Below, piece after piece: positions 53,519 to 62,385 of a stretch of 64,000 nucleotides of DNA (positions within the stretch are counted from its first letter, which is position 1; every line of letters begins with the position of its first letter). Source of the stretch: Nitrospira sp. (GTDB taxonomy: Bacteria > Nitrospirota > Nitrospiria > Nitrospirales > Nitrospiraceae); contig VOPR01000015.1 in the NCBI GenBank assembly GCA_009594995.1, forward strand, positions 62,001-126,000, written 5' to 3'. A model generated the notes under the pieces. That model did no database searches. It worked only from the letters and a program-made list of their open reading frames with translations, and was not told the DNA's origin. A program made the position numbers and the translations under genes.

Positions 53519-53921
53519 TACCAATATTTTCGTGTCCGGCCTGTTGTCCGCCGCAGGGCCTCCTGCCCGGATCATTCAGGCCGTCTTGCAGCGCCGCCTC
53601 ATACCCGTCATGAGTCCTGACACCTTCGCAGAACTGGAAGCCGTTCTGCGGCGCCCCAAACTCCAGCGAGCGTTTACCCGAGCCGGGGTGAATATCACGA
53701 GCTTTCTCGAAACAATTCAAGCCGAAGTGCAGATCGTCGATCCCCATCCCACCCATACCCCTTTGCGTGATGCGCATGATCGACCATTCCTCGATCTCAT
53801 GGCGACCACACCCCCGCCTCAATACTTCGTCACCGGAGATAAGGATTTCGAAGCCTCGCACTACAGCGGAGTGCCGGTTATTTCAGCCGCCCAGTTTGCC
53901 CGCCTGCTTGTGCACCGTTGA
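53502..53921 (+). CDS. PIN-domain ribonuclease, putative toxin
   Basis: From the GTG at 53502 the protein has 139 residues. PIN-domain acidic residues are present: VVLDTNIFVSGLL (first Asp), the glutamate in DTFAELEAVL, and the aspartates in DAHDRPFLDLMATT and VTGDKDFEASH. The sequence belongs to the family often annotated as a PIN-domain toxin component. It would cleave RNA and be held by the upstream antitoxin. Frame overlap of 17 bases suggests coupled translation. A start at 53469 is also open. Confidence 0.82.
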   Translation: MRVVLDTNIFVSGLLSAAGPPARIIQAVLQRRLIPVMSPDTFAELEAVLRRPKLQRAFTRAGVNITSFLETIQAEVQIVDPHPTHTPLRDAHDRPFLDLMATTPPPQYFVTGDKDFEASHYSGVPVISAAQFARLLVHR

Positions 53922-54392
53922 TCGATCCCTACCCCGCCGCTCCACAGCTCGAAGCAACACACGCCATACCCCCATCCTGTGCAGACGTTGAGGTGTTCTC
54001 GGGCTGTACAGGCTAACCGCAACGGGCGAAGCACAACAGGAGGGTTCGGGAAATCGCTTCCAACGGAGTGTGGCGTCGCACGGCCTAATCAGAGGCATGG
54101 AGCACAAACCAAGCCGTCAGGAGAGGGCGAGCTGATAGGCGAATAGATTTCCGAGAGGGAATCGAAAGAAATCGGCTCGATAGAGGGAAGTTTTATCATC
54201 GAAGAAGGCAAGGCCAGACGACGAATAGGTGGACGGGGCAATGCTTGATTGCGAGACCTGACCCCTACCTTGCTTTCGTGTGAACCCCTTCCTATACGGC
54301 CACGTCCGGGTAACTTCGATTCATTAAAAGAACGAACCGCAGATCCCGATCGATTGTTTGACTTGAAGCCGTTTGCCATTGTGTAATCATGC
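53922..54392. other. Intergenic region in the element, no confident gene
   Basis: This 471-base gap lies between the PIN gene and the converging exported-protein gene. A minus-strand frame (54089-54463) overlaps that gene and has no recognisable domain. I see no clear terminator or RNA. The stretch GGGGTCAGGTCTCGCAATCA (minus strand, about 54250-54270) looks like a repeat-type sequence rather than a gene. Confidence 0.35.
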
Positions 54393-55130
54393 TTATCTCC
54401 TCTTTCCTGAAGCGTGATATTTGTATTTACAGTTCTTATAGTCGGGAACCATCGGCGCAACATATACCTTCGATATCACGCCAAGTTGCCCATCCTTAAA
54501 TTCCAAATTTCCGGCCCAATGGGTGATAAACACCCGCCCTTTGTACAGAAACAAATCGGGACGCCCACCTCCATTTAGCAACATGAGGCGAGTTTTTTCG
54601 AAGTCGACGTTCTGACCATCCGGGGTGAGAACATAGAACATTGAACCGTAGGGGGTAGCAAACTGGGATTCATTGAGTGGATCGCAAGTGCCAAGCTCAT
54701 AGTAGTGCAGCACTAGTTCTGTAACTCCGTCGAGATCCACATCCAGTTTCGCTCTTTGAATGGCAATCCCCATTGTTCCTTCGGGCTTCTTCAGGCTAAA
54801 GATCCATTGGTCTTTGAGCGGGCTTTGTTCAAATTGCTCCACGGTGAGATTATCGAAACTTCTCCAGATCTGCTTCAGCAGCTCCAAATGCTCTTGTCCA
54901 TCCAATTCCTTCCATGCCGGCTTGTTAAAGTCGGTGAATTGATGGTTCAACGGCCGGTCACAGACCATCGGCGGATGCTTTGGAAACGAATTGAGGTTCT
55001 TGAGGTAGGCTTCACACACCTCAATGCCCTTGCCGATCGCCAACACATAACTCCCCGCCGTCGCGACATCGGCGATCAACAGCCAAAGCATGCCAAGGAC
55101 AAATCCTGATCCTCTGCGCATTCCCTTCAT
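54393..55130 (-). CDS. Hypothetical exported protein with Asp-rich loop
   Basis: The 245-residue protein has an N-terminal signal peptide (hydrophobic LGMLWLLIADVATA). The mature part has one calcium-type acidic loop, KLDVDLDGVTELVLHYYELG (about 140-160). FG-GAP or EF-hand-like proteins carry similar loops. Two cysteines lie in an otherwise beta-rich region. No homologue is recognised. A neighbouring broken gene has a similar size and a similar acidic loop, so both may be copies of one gene family. Confidence 0.65.
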   Translation of the reverse strand: MKGMRRGSGFVLGMLWLLIADVATAGSYVLAIGKGIEVCEAYLKNLNSFPKHPPMVCDRPLNHQFTDFNKPAWKELDGQEHLELLKQIWRSFDNLTVEQFEQSPLKDQWIFSLKKPEGTMGIAIQRAKLDVDLDGVTELVLHYYELGTCDPLNESQFATPYGSMFYVLTPDGQNVDFEKTRLMLLNGGGRPDLFLYKGRVFITHWAGNLEFKDGQLGVISKVYVAPMVPDYKNCKYKYHASGKRR

Positions 55131-55353
55131 GCTGCCATCCTTTCCCGTTATTGCACTTTTGTACGGCAGCTCAGGCGAGTCACGTCTTCACAGCATCTTA
55201 GCCGATCTTAGCTGTGGGCACAGTCGTCTGTGGATTTAGGATCACAATCACTGCGTTCTACTGCACCTTTGTGATCCTGTTTCCACCTTAGTAATAGGTA
55301 TAAGTGAGCGATTCAATGGCCGTCAGCATTAGGGCTTCACTTCCCTCTGATCC

Positions 55354-55398
55354 TATCCCACAACGCCGAGAATGCCTTCCAAACTTTCTTTTCGCGCA
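55354..55398. repeat. Imperfect direct repeat, copy 1 (45 bp)
   Basis: It matches 56434-56478 at 41 of 45 positions, with the invariant core GAATGCCTTCCAAACTTT followed by TTTTCGCGCA. The two copies are in the same orientation and flank the broken exported-protein gene. Confidence 0.8.
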
Positions 55399-55569
55399 GG
55401 GGGCAATAACGAGCTGATCGTTAAGGAATTCCTGCGAGAAAGGTCTTTTTTACCTTCCCCACACAAGTAGGAAGGTAGAATTGTGCATTGTGAAAGTCGC
55501 GTGCAGAAAGACGCGTCCCCAATGAATGGCCCGAAGGAGTTGAGAATCAAACTGAGGGGGTAATCCAAG

Positions 55570-56304
55570 ATGACGCTAGCACGCATTTGTTTCACAGTGC
55601 ATTTGCTTGTGGTCGTGCTTATGGCCACCTGTTTCCCCTCTTCTGCTAGCGCACTCAGTTGGCCAGGACGTGTTGGACTCCTCGGGGAGGAAGCAGTTCC
55701 GTGTCTCGCAATCTCGCCAGAGGATGAGCATCAGGTTACAGACCGGCTAGGAACAGACGACGCCTATACCACCGCATGTCGTGTCACAGAATCGATAGTC
55801 ATGCTCTGGGCCGAACGCGGAGGGAATGCTGATTCATTGGGTGTGCTGGATCTCAAGAGAAATGGCAGTCCGATTGAACTCGGTCGTGGACTACCATGGA
55901 TTGAGAAAACTCTTCGGGATAAAGCTGGAGTGCTCCATATCGTGGCAGGAAACGGAACGTTACAGGACGGTAATTGGGATGCTATCCTGTCCCTCTATTC
56001 CACGACAACCTGGAGCCGCATCGATCTTGCTAGAAGTTCAGGACCAGATAGCCAGGCCATGGTATGCCCGGAAGTAGGAGAGTATAACTAAAACTTCACG
56101 CCAGAGCTTGTTGAAGAATCCCACCGATACGAAGATCGAAACGGGGATGGTTTTGAGGATATTATTGTTGAGACTGTAGAAACGTCTTGTTTGACGCGAA
56201 AGTCCAAAACCGCTACCGCAGTATTCCTCGCGACGATGCAGGGCTTTAAGAAGGCAACGCCTGCGAAGACTTCCCGGAAGAAGCCAGTCCGCCCTAAGTC
56301 GTAA
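55570..56304 (+). pseudogene. Exported-protein gene interrupted by an in-frame stop
   Basis: The reading frame starts at 55570 with a signal peptide (LLVVVLMATCFPSSASA). It stops at a TAA at 56089-56091, then continues in the same frame for another 70 codons to a TAA at 56302-56304. The second part carries an acidic loop, EDRNGDGFEDIIVET, and a basic tail. The restored length of 244 codons is close to that of the exported protein at 54393-55130 (245 residues), which has a similar loop. This suggests a nonsense mutation. Alternatively the first 173 residues are the product. Confidence 0.6.
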
Positions 56305-56897
56305 ATATGAAGCCCTGGCAGAATCCGATGATTCACCAGGAGCGATGGACCTACTCATGACTAGCGCTATTCCCAAGTATTAGTAAGCGCTTCAATATTC
56401 GTCGGAATCTCGATTTCAGCCTGCCTCCGTTCGTATCCCAGAACGCGGGGAATGCCTTCCAAACTTTTTTTTCGCGCACAACCCCAAAACCAGCCGATTT
56501 CTGTTTGCTCGATGTTCCGACTCTGAACGATGCGCACAATTGCCGCCACCAGCGCAGTAAAACGCACTTACGCATCCTTATGCCTACTTCCCTTCGGGTC
56601 TCATCTATCTGAAAATCTGTCCTCTCCTGTCCCCTCGTGACCCCTAGTGGCCCTTTCCGGGGCCTTTGCTTCACTTCGGTGATTCGCCTAGGGTGGGACG
56701 AACGGGAACAGAGCTCAATAGGAGAGAACGATGTCCGATTCGGGGCGCGTCACACCGCAACACCGTCATCCGTCGCCGGGAGACAACGCCGGTCCGCGCC
56801 GCATGCCGACAGGCTGCGGGGCGGAGCGGAATGGCCCCCGTCTTGGTAACACGGGGGCGCTACCCACAGCGCTCCGTACAGGAGTTCGATAGGTTCC
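56305..56897. other. Non-coding stretch upstream of the initiator gene
   Basis: No convincing gene is seen; frames here are short and lack start signals. The second copy of the 45-bp repeat lies at 56434-56478. A GGCCC/GGGCC inverted repeat occurs near 56650-56667. A replication origin could lie in this stretch, since rolling-circle initiators act just upstream of their gene, but I see no recognised nick site. Confidence 0.35.
56434..56478. repeat. Imperfect direct repeat, copy 2 (45 bp)
   Basis: This is the second copy of the repeat at 55354-55398, 4 mismatches apart. Weaker similarity continues for a further 20 bases or so. On the minus strand both copies can encode REKKVWKAF in one frame, so they may be remnants of a coding sequence. 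Confidence 0.8.
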
Positions 56898-57905
56898 ATG
56901 GATTCTAGCTTCACCCTCACCATTGATTGGCTCGCCTTTACGGTCCTAGCCAGCAATCCGCAGGAGACCATGAAGGTGCTTGGCGGAGACTGGAGTAAGG
57001 CCAAAGGTGGTTTCCGAGGGTATCCCTTGTCCTGGCTGAGGTCAGACGGCCTGCGCGGGGTCGGCAAATTGGGCACCAATGCCCCTCGGCGCCCGAATGA
57101 AATCCATGTGGATCTGTCGGGCGGCCTGGCGTCCGCCCTGACACTGGATCAGATCCGAACTCTGCTGCAATGGGTGCATAAGCAGCAAGGACACGTCACC
57201 CGGATTGACTGTGCGTTGGATGACCGAGCCGGAACGGTACCCGTGGCAACAATCAGAGAAGCCGTCTCGGCAGGCCAATGCGTCACAAGGGCCGCTCAGG
57301 TCCGGCATATCGTCTCCAACCTGACGCATGGGACCGGAGCGACGACGGGTGAGACGATGTATTTCGGCAGTCCTCAGAGTCAGACCCTCTTGCGGATTTA
57401 TGACAAGCGGTTGGAACTGCAGAGCAAGGGCCAGGAGAACTGGCAGGAGTATGGGGTACGTTGGGAGTTGGAACTGAAGAAGGATCGCGCCGAACAGTGC
57501 GCCCGAGCATTGGCAACTTTAGACGAAGCCGATTGGAAGGAGTTGGTGATCGGCTTACTCCGGTCCTACGTCGATTTCCGAGACGTCACCAAAGAGACAG
57601 AGGATGAAGAACGCTACCGGGCTCCCGTGTTGGAGTGGTACGCCCTCCTGACGGAGGGATTTCAGAAGGGGCGATTGGCCCAGGAAAAGCAGGTGCAGAC
57701 CCTGCAACACGTGAAACGATGGGTGCGTGACACCCTGACGCCGATGTTGGCGGTCATTTGTGCCACCCCTGGAGGGGAAGAATGGCTACTGAACGAAATT
57801 GTCAGGGGCATTGCTCGGTGGAACGACCGACACCGCAATTTGCTCAAGCAACCACCCACTCGGTTTCACCGGGCTGCCGGCGGTCACGCGGGCAGCCCAT
57901 GTTAG
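56898..57905 (+). CDS. Rep_trans-type replication initiator (rolling-circle)
   Basis: The 335-residue protein resembles the Rep_trans family of Tn916-type ICEs, Gram-positive plasmids and the CTX-phage RstA protein. Matching features are IDWLAFTV at the N-terminus, HVTRIDCALDDRAG near residue 98, TMYFGSPQSQTLLRIYDK (about 153-170) with the expected tyrosine and lysine, and VRWELELKK. Such proteins nick an origin to start rolling-circle replication. It is probably used by the excised circle. It lies 42 bases upstream of the HTH gene, in line with the integrase. Confidence 0.8.
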   Translation: MDSSFTLTIDWLAFTVLASNPQETMKVLGGDWSKAKGGFRGYPLSWLRSDGLRGVGKLGTNAPRRPNEIHVDLSGGLASALTLDQIRTLLQWVHKQQGHVTRIDCALDDRAGTVPVATIREAVSAGQCVTRAAQVRHIVSNLTHGTGATTGETMYFGSPQSQTLLRIYDKRLELQSKGQENWQEYGVRWELELKKDRAEQCARALATLDEADWKELVIGLLRSYVDFRDVTKETEDEERYRAPVLEWYALLTEGFQKGRLAQEKQVQTLQHVKRWVRDTLTPMLAVICATPGGEEWLLNEIVRGIARWNDRHRNLLKQPPTRFHRAAGGHAGSPC

Positions 57906-57947
57906 GGGGACTGGGGGTGTCGGGAGACTCCCCCGGTAATCTGTACC

Positions 57948-58262
57948 ATGCTCACCGTCAAAGAGCTCTCTGCTTGGCTCAATATCAAGCCGTCCACACT
58001 CTACATCTGGGTTTCACAGAATAAGATTCCGTGCCGTCGCATTCATGGCCTCGTCCGCTTTGAACCTGAGGCCATCCAGGCCTGGCTCAATGGCTTTTCT
58101 TCCACATCTCCTCACAGTCCTCCTCGCCTGCTCCGGCATCACATCGACGACGTAGACCACCTCATTGAAGCGGCCAAACGTGCCGTCTATACTCCTCGCC
58201 ACGGGGAAACCAGACCAACAGCGAGCCCTCTTGGAAAGGAGCGTAACGATGGGGCTCGTTAA
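57948..58262 (+). CDS. Excisionase-like helix-turn-helix protein
   Basis: The 104-residue protein starts with a MerR/excisionase-type helix-turn-helix: LTVKELSAWLNIKPSTLYIW, then VSQNKIPCRRI and VRFEPEAIQAWL. Such proteins next to an integrase direct excision. The C-terminal half is low-complexity with a His/Asp-rich stretch. It overlaps the integrase start at 58249 by 14 bases, which suggests coupled translation. Confidence 0.75.
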   Translation: MLTVKELSAWLNIKPSTLYIWVSQNKIPCRRIHGLVRFEPEAIQAWLNGFSSTSPHSPPRLLRHHIDDVDHLIEAAKRAVYTPRHGETRPTASPLGKERNDGAR

Positions 58263-59370
58263 GCGAGGGAATATTTGGTGGATGAATATTGTGTTTCAGG
58301 GGCAACGCATTCGCCGGTCGACGGGGTCATCGAATCGAGCCTTGGCTGACGCCATCATGGCGAAGGTGAAGGTGCAATTGATCGAGGGGCAGTATTTTGA
58401 TCGAGCTGAAGAACAATCCCGAACCTTCAAGGAATTGATGGATCGCTTTGAGCGAGAGCACCTCGTGAAATTGGCCAGCCGACAAACCGGGCAGGCCTTC
58501 GTCAAGCGCTTCCGTGCCTTCTTCGGAGAGCGGACGCTCGGCGAGATTACCCCCAAGCTGATCGTGGAGTATAAAAGTCTACGGTATGCTGCCGGGGTGA
58601 AACCTGCCTCGATCAATCGAGAGCTCACCTGCTTGAGAAAGGCCTTCAACCTGGCGAAGCGGGAATGGGAATGGTGCCGAGACAATCCGGTCAGCCGCGT
58701 GTCTCTCGAAAAGGGAGCGACGAAACGAGACCGGTGGCTGATGGAAGACGAGGAAGCGCAATTACTCGATGCCTGTCCGTCGTGGTTGCGCGAGCTCGTG
58801 GTGTTTGCCCTCCATAGCGGGATGCGGTTGGGCGAGATCCTGTCACTGACCTGGGCCGGAGTGGATCTGTTCCGAAGAACTGCAACCGTGTTTGAATCGA
58901 AAAACGGGGAGCGGCGGACCGTGCCATTGAATCAGACTCTGATGGCACTCCTGACGGAAAAGGCCAAAGTGCGGCACATCAGAACCGCACTGGTCTTTCC
59001 CAGTCTCGCCGGTACACGGTTAGATCCCAACCATCTGCGACGGGCGTTACGCCCTGCGATGGCCAAGGCGGGCATCGTGAACTGCCATTTCCATGACCTT
59101 CGTCACACCTTCGCAACGCGGCTGGTCCAGTCGGGCGTCGATCTCTACAAGGTGCAACGGCTACTCGGGCACAAGTCGCCGATGATGACGCAACGCTATG
59201 CGCATCATTACCCGGAAAGCCTGCGAGATGGAGTGGAGATTTTGGACCGACGGTCACACCGTGACACAAAAATGACCACAGTGCTGCGTGTGTCGGAGAG
59301 TGCGGTCTTGGAAGTCGTTGAAAAATTGGTGGGCGATACAGGTATCGAACCTGTGGCCTCTTCCGTGTGA
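58249..59370 (+). CDS. Tyrosine-type site-specific integrase
   Basis: The start at 58249 has AAAGGAG about 8 bases upstream, giving 373 residues. An Arm/SAM-like N-terminal domain (about 55-155) precedes the catalytic domain. Active-site residues are R193 (GMRLGEILSL), K218, H282 and R285 (HDLRHTFATRL), H308 (LLGHKS) and the nucleophile Y317 (TQRYAHH). The last 13 residues are encoded by the tRNA-derived repeat, so the stop codon sits in the tRNA gene. The integrase acts on the tRNA-Val 3' end. Confidence 0.95.
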   Translation: MGLVKRGNIWWMNIVFQGQRIRRSTGSSNRALADAIMAKVKVQLIEGQYFDRAEEQSRTFKELMDRFEREHLVKLASRQTGQAFVKRFRAFFGERTLGEITPKLIVEYKSLRYAAGVKPASINRELTCLRKAFNLAKREWEWCRDNPVSRVSLEKGATKRDRWLMEDEEAQLLDACPSWLRELVVFALHSGMRLGEILSLTWAGVDLFRRTATVFESKNGERRTVPLNQTLMALLTEKAKVRHIRTALVFPSLAGTRLDPNHLRRALRPAMAKAGIVNCHFHDLRHTFATRLVQSGVDLYKVQRLLGHKSPMMTQRYAHHYPESLRDGVEILDRRSHRDTKMTTVLRVSESAVLEVVEKLVGDTGIEPVASSV

Positions 59371-59373
59371 AGG
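59327..59373. repeat. Right attachment repeat (attR), within tRNA-Val
   Basis: This perfect 47-bp copy of 52285-52331 covers the 3' half of tRNA-Val(CAC). The repeat ends in the anticodon loop, where the two copies diverge. The end of the integrase gene lies inside it. Confidence 0.9.
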
Positions 59374-59401
59374 AAGCGCTCTCCCACTGAGCTAATCGCC
59401 C
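59327..59401 (-). tRNA. tRNA-Val (anticodon CAC), integration site
   Basis: The minus strand from 59401 gives acceptor GGGCGAT, D arm, anticodon stem CTTCC with loop TTCACAC (anticodon CAC), T arm CAGGTTCGATACCTG and ATCGCCC with ACCA encoded. Length is 75. The 3' half was supplied by the element and matches the displaced copy at the left end exactly, so the tRNA is intact. Confidence 0.96.
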
Positions 59402-59594
59402 ACACCGGGGGGGAGTGTACCACGGTCCGGCGAAGGGGAGCAACAAACCACGCGATCCTCTGATTGCAGGCCGCTCTGTTTGGCGTGGTCCCCGTTCGCA
59501 ACGGCGCGATCGAATCAGCCCTCGGTTTCTTGACATCGAGAAAAGGCGATTCTTACAATGGGCCTCCTTCCATCTTTTCAAAGGTTTCCCATTC

Positions 59595-60911
59595 ATGCGT
59601 GAAGATATCGTCATCATCGGGGGTGGTCTGGCCGGCACAGAAGCGGCCTGGCAGGCGGCCAATCGTGGGGCCAAAGTGACGCTCTATGAAATGCGCCCGA
59701 AGGAGATGACGAAGGCACATAAGACGGGTGATCTGGCAGAACTCGTGTGCTCGAACTCTCTTGGCTCCGTCGATCCGCTTAATGCGCCCGGCATTCTCAA
59801 GGCCGAGATGCGCCGCCTGAACTCACTCGTCATTCGCGCGGCGGAAGAAGCACGCGTACCGGCTGGCTCGGCATTGGCAGTCGATCGCGAGGTCTTCGCG
59901 CGCGCCATCACTCGTGCGTTGGAGGGACATCCGAATATCCGGATTACTCGCGAAGAGGTCACGGAAATCCCTTCGGATGCCGTCACTATTATTGCGACCG
60001 GTCCGTTAACGTCGGAAAAATTGTCGAAGGCCATCAGTGAATTGACGCACGAACGACACCTGTATTTCTTCGACGCGATCTCGCCGATTATCGATGCGGA
60101 CTCGATTAACATGGAGGTCGTCTATCGCGCATCACGCTACGGCAAGGGGGGCGCGGACTATCTGAATTGCCCGATGGACGAAGCGGCTTACAATGCGTTG
60201 TACGACGCGATGATGGCGGCGGAAAAGGTGCAACCGAAAGAGTTCGAGAAAGTTGCGTACTTTGAGAGCTGTATTCCAATCGAGGTGATGGCGGAGCGCG
60301 GCCGACAGACCATGCAGTTCGGGCCGCTCAAACCAGTTGGCCTGGAAGACCCGAAAACCGGCAAGCGCCCCTATGCGGTTGTGCAATTGCGGACCGAGAA
60401 TGTACATGGCACCTGCTACAACATGGTGGGGTTTCAGACCAAACTCACCTATCCGGAACAGCGGCGGGTGTTTCGAATGATTCCCGGGTTGGAGCAAGCC
60501 GAGTTTTTGCGTCTCGGCAGCTTGCATCGCAACACCTTCATCAATTCGCCGCAACTGCTGCGCGATACGCTCCAACTAAAGACTCGCGGTACCGTGTTTT
60601 TCGCCGGACAATTGGTTGGTGTCGAGGGGTACACCGAGTCTGCTGCCATGGGCGGAATCGCCGGCATCAATGCGGCGCGAGGCCTGGCGGATCAACCGCT
60701 CGTCACTCCGCCGCCGAATAGCGCGCACGGATGTTTGATGGCGCATATCACCAAGAGCGACCCGGCGCATTTTCAACCGATGAATACCAATTTCGGATTG
60801 TTCCCGCCTGTCACCGTCAAGACGCGCGACAAGGATCAGAAGCGGCGTCTCATCCAGCAACGAGCGGTTGAGGATTTTGACGCATGGATCGCGCAATCCG
60901 GGCTTTCCTAG
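59595..60911 (+). CDS. trmFO: Folate-dependent tRNA (uracil-54-C5)-methyltransferase TrmFO
   Basis: TrmFO uses methylene-tetrahydrofolate and FAD to make ribothymidine at position 54 of tRNA. From the ATG at 59595 the protein has 438 residues. The FAD-binding site is VIIGGGLAGTEAAWQAANRG, followed by TLYEMRPKEMTKAHKTGDLA. The conserved ALAVDREVFA and AGQLVGVEGYTESAA motifs are present. The longer frame to 59415 covers tRNA-flanking sequence and is rejected. It overlaps xerC by 28 bases. Confidence 0.96.
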   Translation: MREDIVIIGGGLAGTEAAWQAANRGAKVTLYEMRPKEMTKAHKTGDLAELVCSNSLGSVDPLNAPGILKAEMRRLNSLVIRAAEEARVPAGSALAVDREVFARAITRALEGHPNIRITREEVTEIPSDAVTIIATGPLTSEKLSKAISELTHERHLYFFDAISPIIDADSINMEVVYRASRYGKGGADYLNCPMDEAAYNALYDAMMAAEKVQPKEFEKVAYFESCIPIEVMAERGRQTMQFGPLKPVGLEDPKTGKRPYAVVQLRTENVHGTCYNMVGFQTKLTYPEQRRVFRMIPGLEQAEFLRLGSLHRNTFINSPQLLRDTLQLKTRGTVFFAGQLVGVEGYTESAAMGGIAGINAARGLADQPLVTPPPNSAHGCLMAHITKSDPAHFQPMNTNFGLFPPVTVKTRDKDQKRRLIQQRAVEDFDAWIAQSGLS

Positions 60912-61840
60912 ACGTTCTGGCTGTTCAAGAAGGCGCCTCTCCGCAAACCATTCGTGCGTACACGTCCGACCTCGCTCAATTCCAGACCTTTGCCGCGGCC
61001 GCGTTGAAGCCACAGGGGCCGCTGGCTCCCGCGTCGGTGGAGCCGGCGCTGATTCGCGAGTTCCTCGCCGCGCGTGATCGTCTGGGAGACAAAAAAACTT
61101 CTCTGGCGAGAAAACTGGCTTGCCTGCGGAGTTTTTTTCGATATCTCGTTCGCGTCGGCGGGTTGCAGGTCAATCCGGCGGAAGATGTGCGCGCGCCGAA
61201 ACTTCCCAAGCACCTTCCGCAAGTGCTCACGAAGGATGATGCCGGGGCACTGATGGAGTTCCCCGCTGGAGACGCGCGGGAGGGGTTGCGGGATCGCGCC
61301 ATTCTCGAGACGTTATATTCGACGGGCGCGCGGGTCAGTGAATTGGTGGGCATGAATTGTGAGGATATCAGCCGCAGCGAGGGGGTTGTGCATGTGCGAG
61401 GCAAAGGGCGGAAGGAACGGGTCATTCCCCTGAGCAGTCTCGCTCTTGAAGCCATTGATGCGTACCACGCCCACGCCCCGGTTGCCCCGGTATCCTCCTC
61501 ACGGCGGTCGCCGGATGTAGTGGCTGTCTTTCGCAATCGTCGCGGGGGGCGATTGACGACCAGGACGATTGCCCGCATTGTGGCCAAGTATTCGCAACAG
61601 CTGGCCGGGGGGGCGGTGCATCCCCATACGTTGCGCCATTCCTTTGCCACCCATCTGCTGGATGAAGGCGCCGATCTGCGTGCCATCCAGGAAATGTTGG
61701 GTCATGTTTCACTCAGCACGACCCAAAAATACACACATCTTGCGACAGACCAGTTACTCGCGTTATACGATCGCACCCACCCCCGCGCCGTCAGTGCGGC
61801 GGAGGCGAGTGAGGTGGACAAGCAGAAGGGCTCGCGATGA
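60884..61840 (+). CDS. xerC: Tyrosine recombinase XerC
   Basis: XerC resolves chromosome dimers at dif together with XerD. The 318-residue protein has the SAM-like N-domain (about 1-100) and the catalytic residues: arginine in [12 protein letters not shown], the HxxR in [12 protein letters not shown], the histidine in [14 protein letters not shown] and the tyrosine within it. It overlaps trmFO upstream and hslV downstream by 4 bases (ATGA), so the four genes form one transcript. Confidence 0.93.
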   Translation: MDRAIRAFLDVLAVQEGASPQTIRAYTSDLAQFQTFAAAALKPQGPLAPASVEPALIREFLAARDRLGDKKTSLARKLACLRSFFRYLVRVGGLQVNPAEDVRAPKLPKHLPQVLTKDDAGALMEFPAGDAREGLRDRAILETLYSTGARVSELVGMNCEDISRSEGVVHVRGKGRKERVIPLSSLALEAIDAYHAHAPVAPVSSSRRSPDVVAVFRNRRGGRLTTRTIARIVAKYSQQLAGGAVHPHTLRHSFATHLLDEGADLRAIQEMLGHVSLSTTQKYTHLATDQLLALYDRTHPRAVSAAEASEVDKQKGSR

Positions 61841-62373
61841 AGATTCGATCGACCACGGTGCTGTGTGTCAGACGGGGCAATCAGGTGACGATGGGCTGTG
61901 ACGGACAGGTGACCGTCGGCACCACGGTGATGAAACATAACGCCAAGAAAATGCGACGTATGCATAACGATACCGTCTTGTCCGGTTTCGCCGGCGCCAC
62001 GGCTGATGCCTTCACCCTGTTTGAGAAGTTTGAAGCGAAACTGGCGGAATATCGCGGCAACCTGACGAGGGCCGCCGTGGAGCTGGCGAAAGACTGGCGG
62101 ACGGATCGCGTGTTGCGGCGTCTGGAGGCGCTGCTGGCGGTCGCCGATCTTGATCACTCTTTCATCATCTCCGGCACTGGCGACGTGGTCGAACCGGAGG
62201 ACTGCATTCTCGCCATCGGATCGGGAGGGCCCTATGCGCTGGCGTCTGCCCGCGCACTACTGGCCCATTCCGAACTGGCCGCCGAACAAGTCGTGCGCGA
62301 ATCCCTGATGATCGCAGGCGGGATTGACATTTATACCAACCAACAGATTGTGCTCGAATCGCTCACGCGTTAG
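61837..62373 (+). CDS. hslV: ATP-dependent protease subunit HslV (ClpQ)
   Basis: HslV forms the proteasome-like peptidase of the HslUV complex. The 178-residue protein has the N-terminal threonine pair preceded by five residues ([13 protein letters not shown]), so the active Thr is T6 and is exposed after removal of a short propeptide. Other marks are [25 protein letters not shown] and [16 protein letters not shown]. hslU follows after 12 bases. Confidence 0.96.
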   Translation: MKIRSTTVLCVRRGNQVTMGCDGQVTVGTTVMKHNAKKMRRMHNDTVLSGFAGATADAFTLFEKFEAKLAEYRGNLTRAAVELAKDWRTDRVLRRLEALLAVADLDHSFIISGTGDVVEPEDCILAIGSGGPYALASARALLAHSELAAEQVVRESLMIAGGIDIYTNQQIVLESLTR

Positions 62374-62385
62374 GATCAGCCTGCC

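Larger units (their letters stand above)
52285..59373. mobile_element. Integrative element in tRNA-Val(CAC)
   Basis: The element is bounded by a perfect 47-bp direct repeat (52285-52331 and 59327-59373) of the tRNA-Val 3' half, and carries a tyrosine integrase next to the intact tRNA end. The cargo is a Rep_trans-type initiator, a small HTH protein, a PIN-domain toxin pair and three exported proteins. Size without one repeat is 7,042 bases. There are no structural phage genes, relaxase or conjugation genes, so it is probably a small integrative plasmid-like or satellite element. Several internal genes look less GC-rich by eye than the flanks. Confidence 0.85.

Noticed and set aside
54089..54463. 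124-residue minus-strand frame
   Set aside because: It overlaps the start of no real gene and the end of the exported-protein gene, and its product is low-complexity with no family resemblance.
59415..59594. N-terminal extension of TrmFO
   Set aside because: The FAD-binding motif begins right after the ATG at 59595 as in other TrmFO proteins; the extension reads through sequence next to the tRNA.
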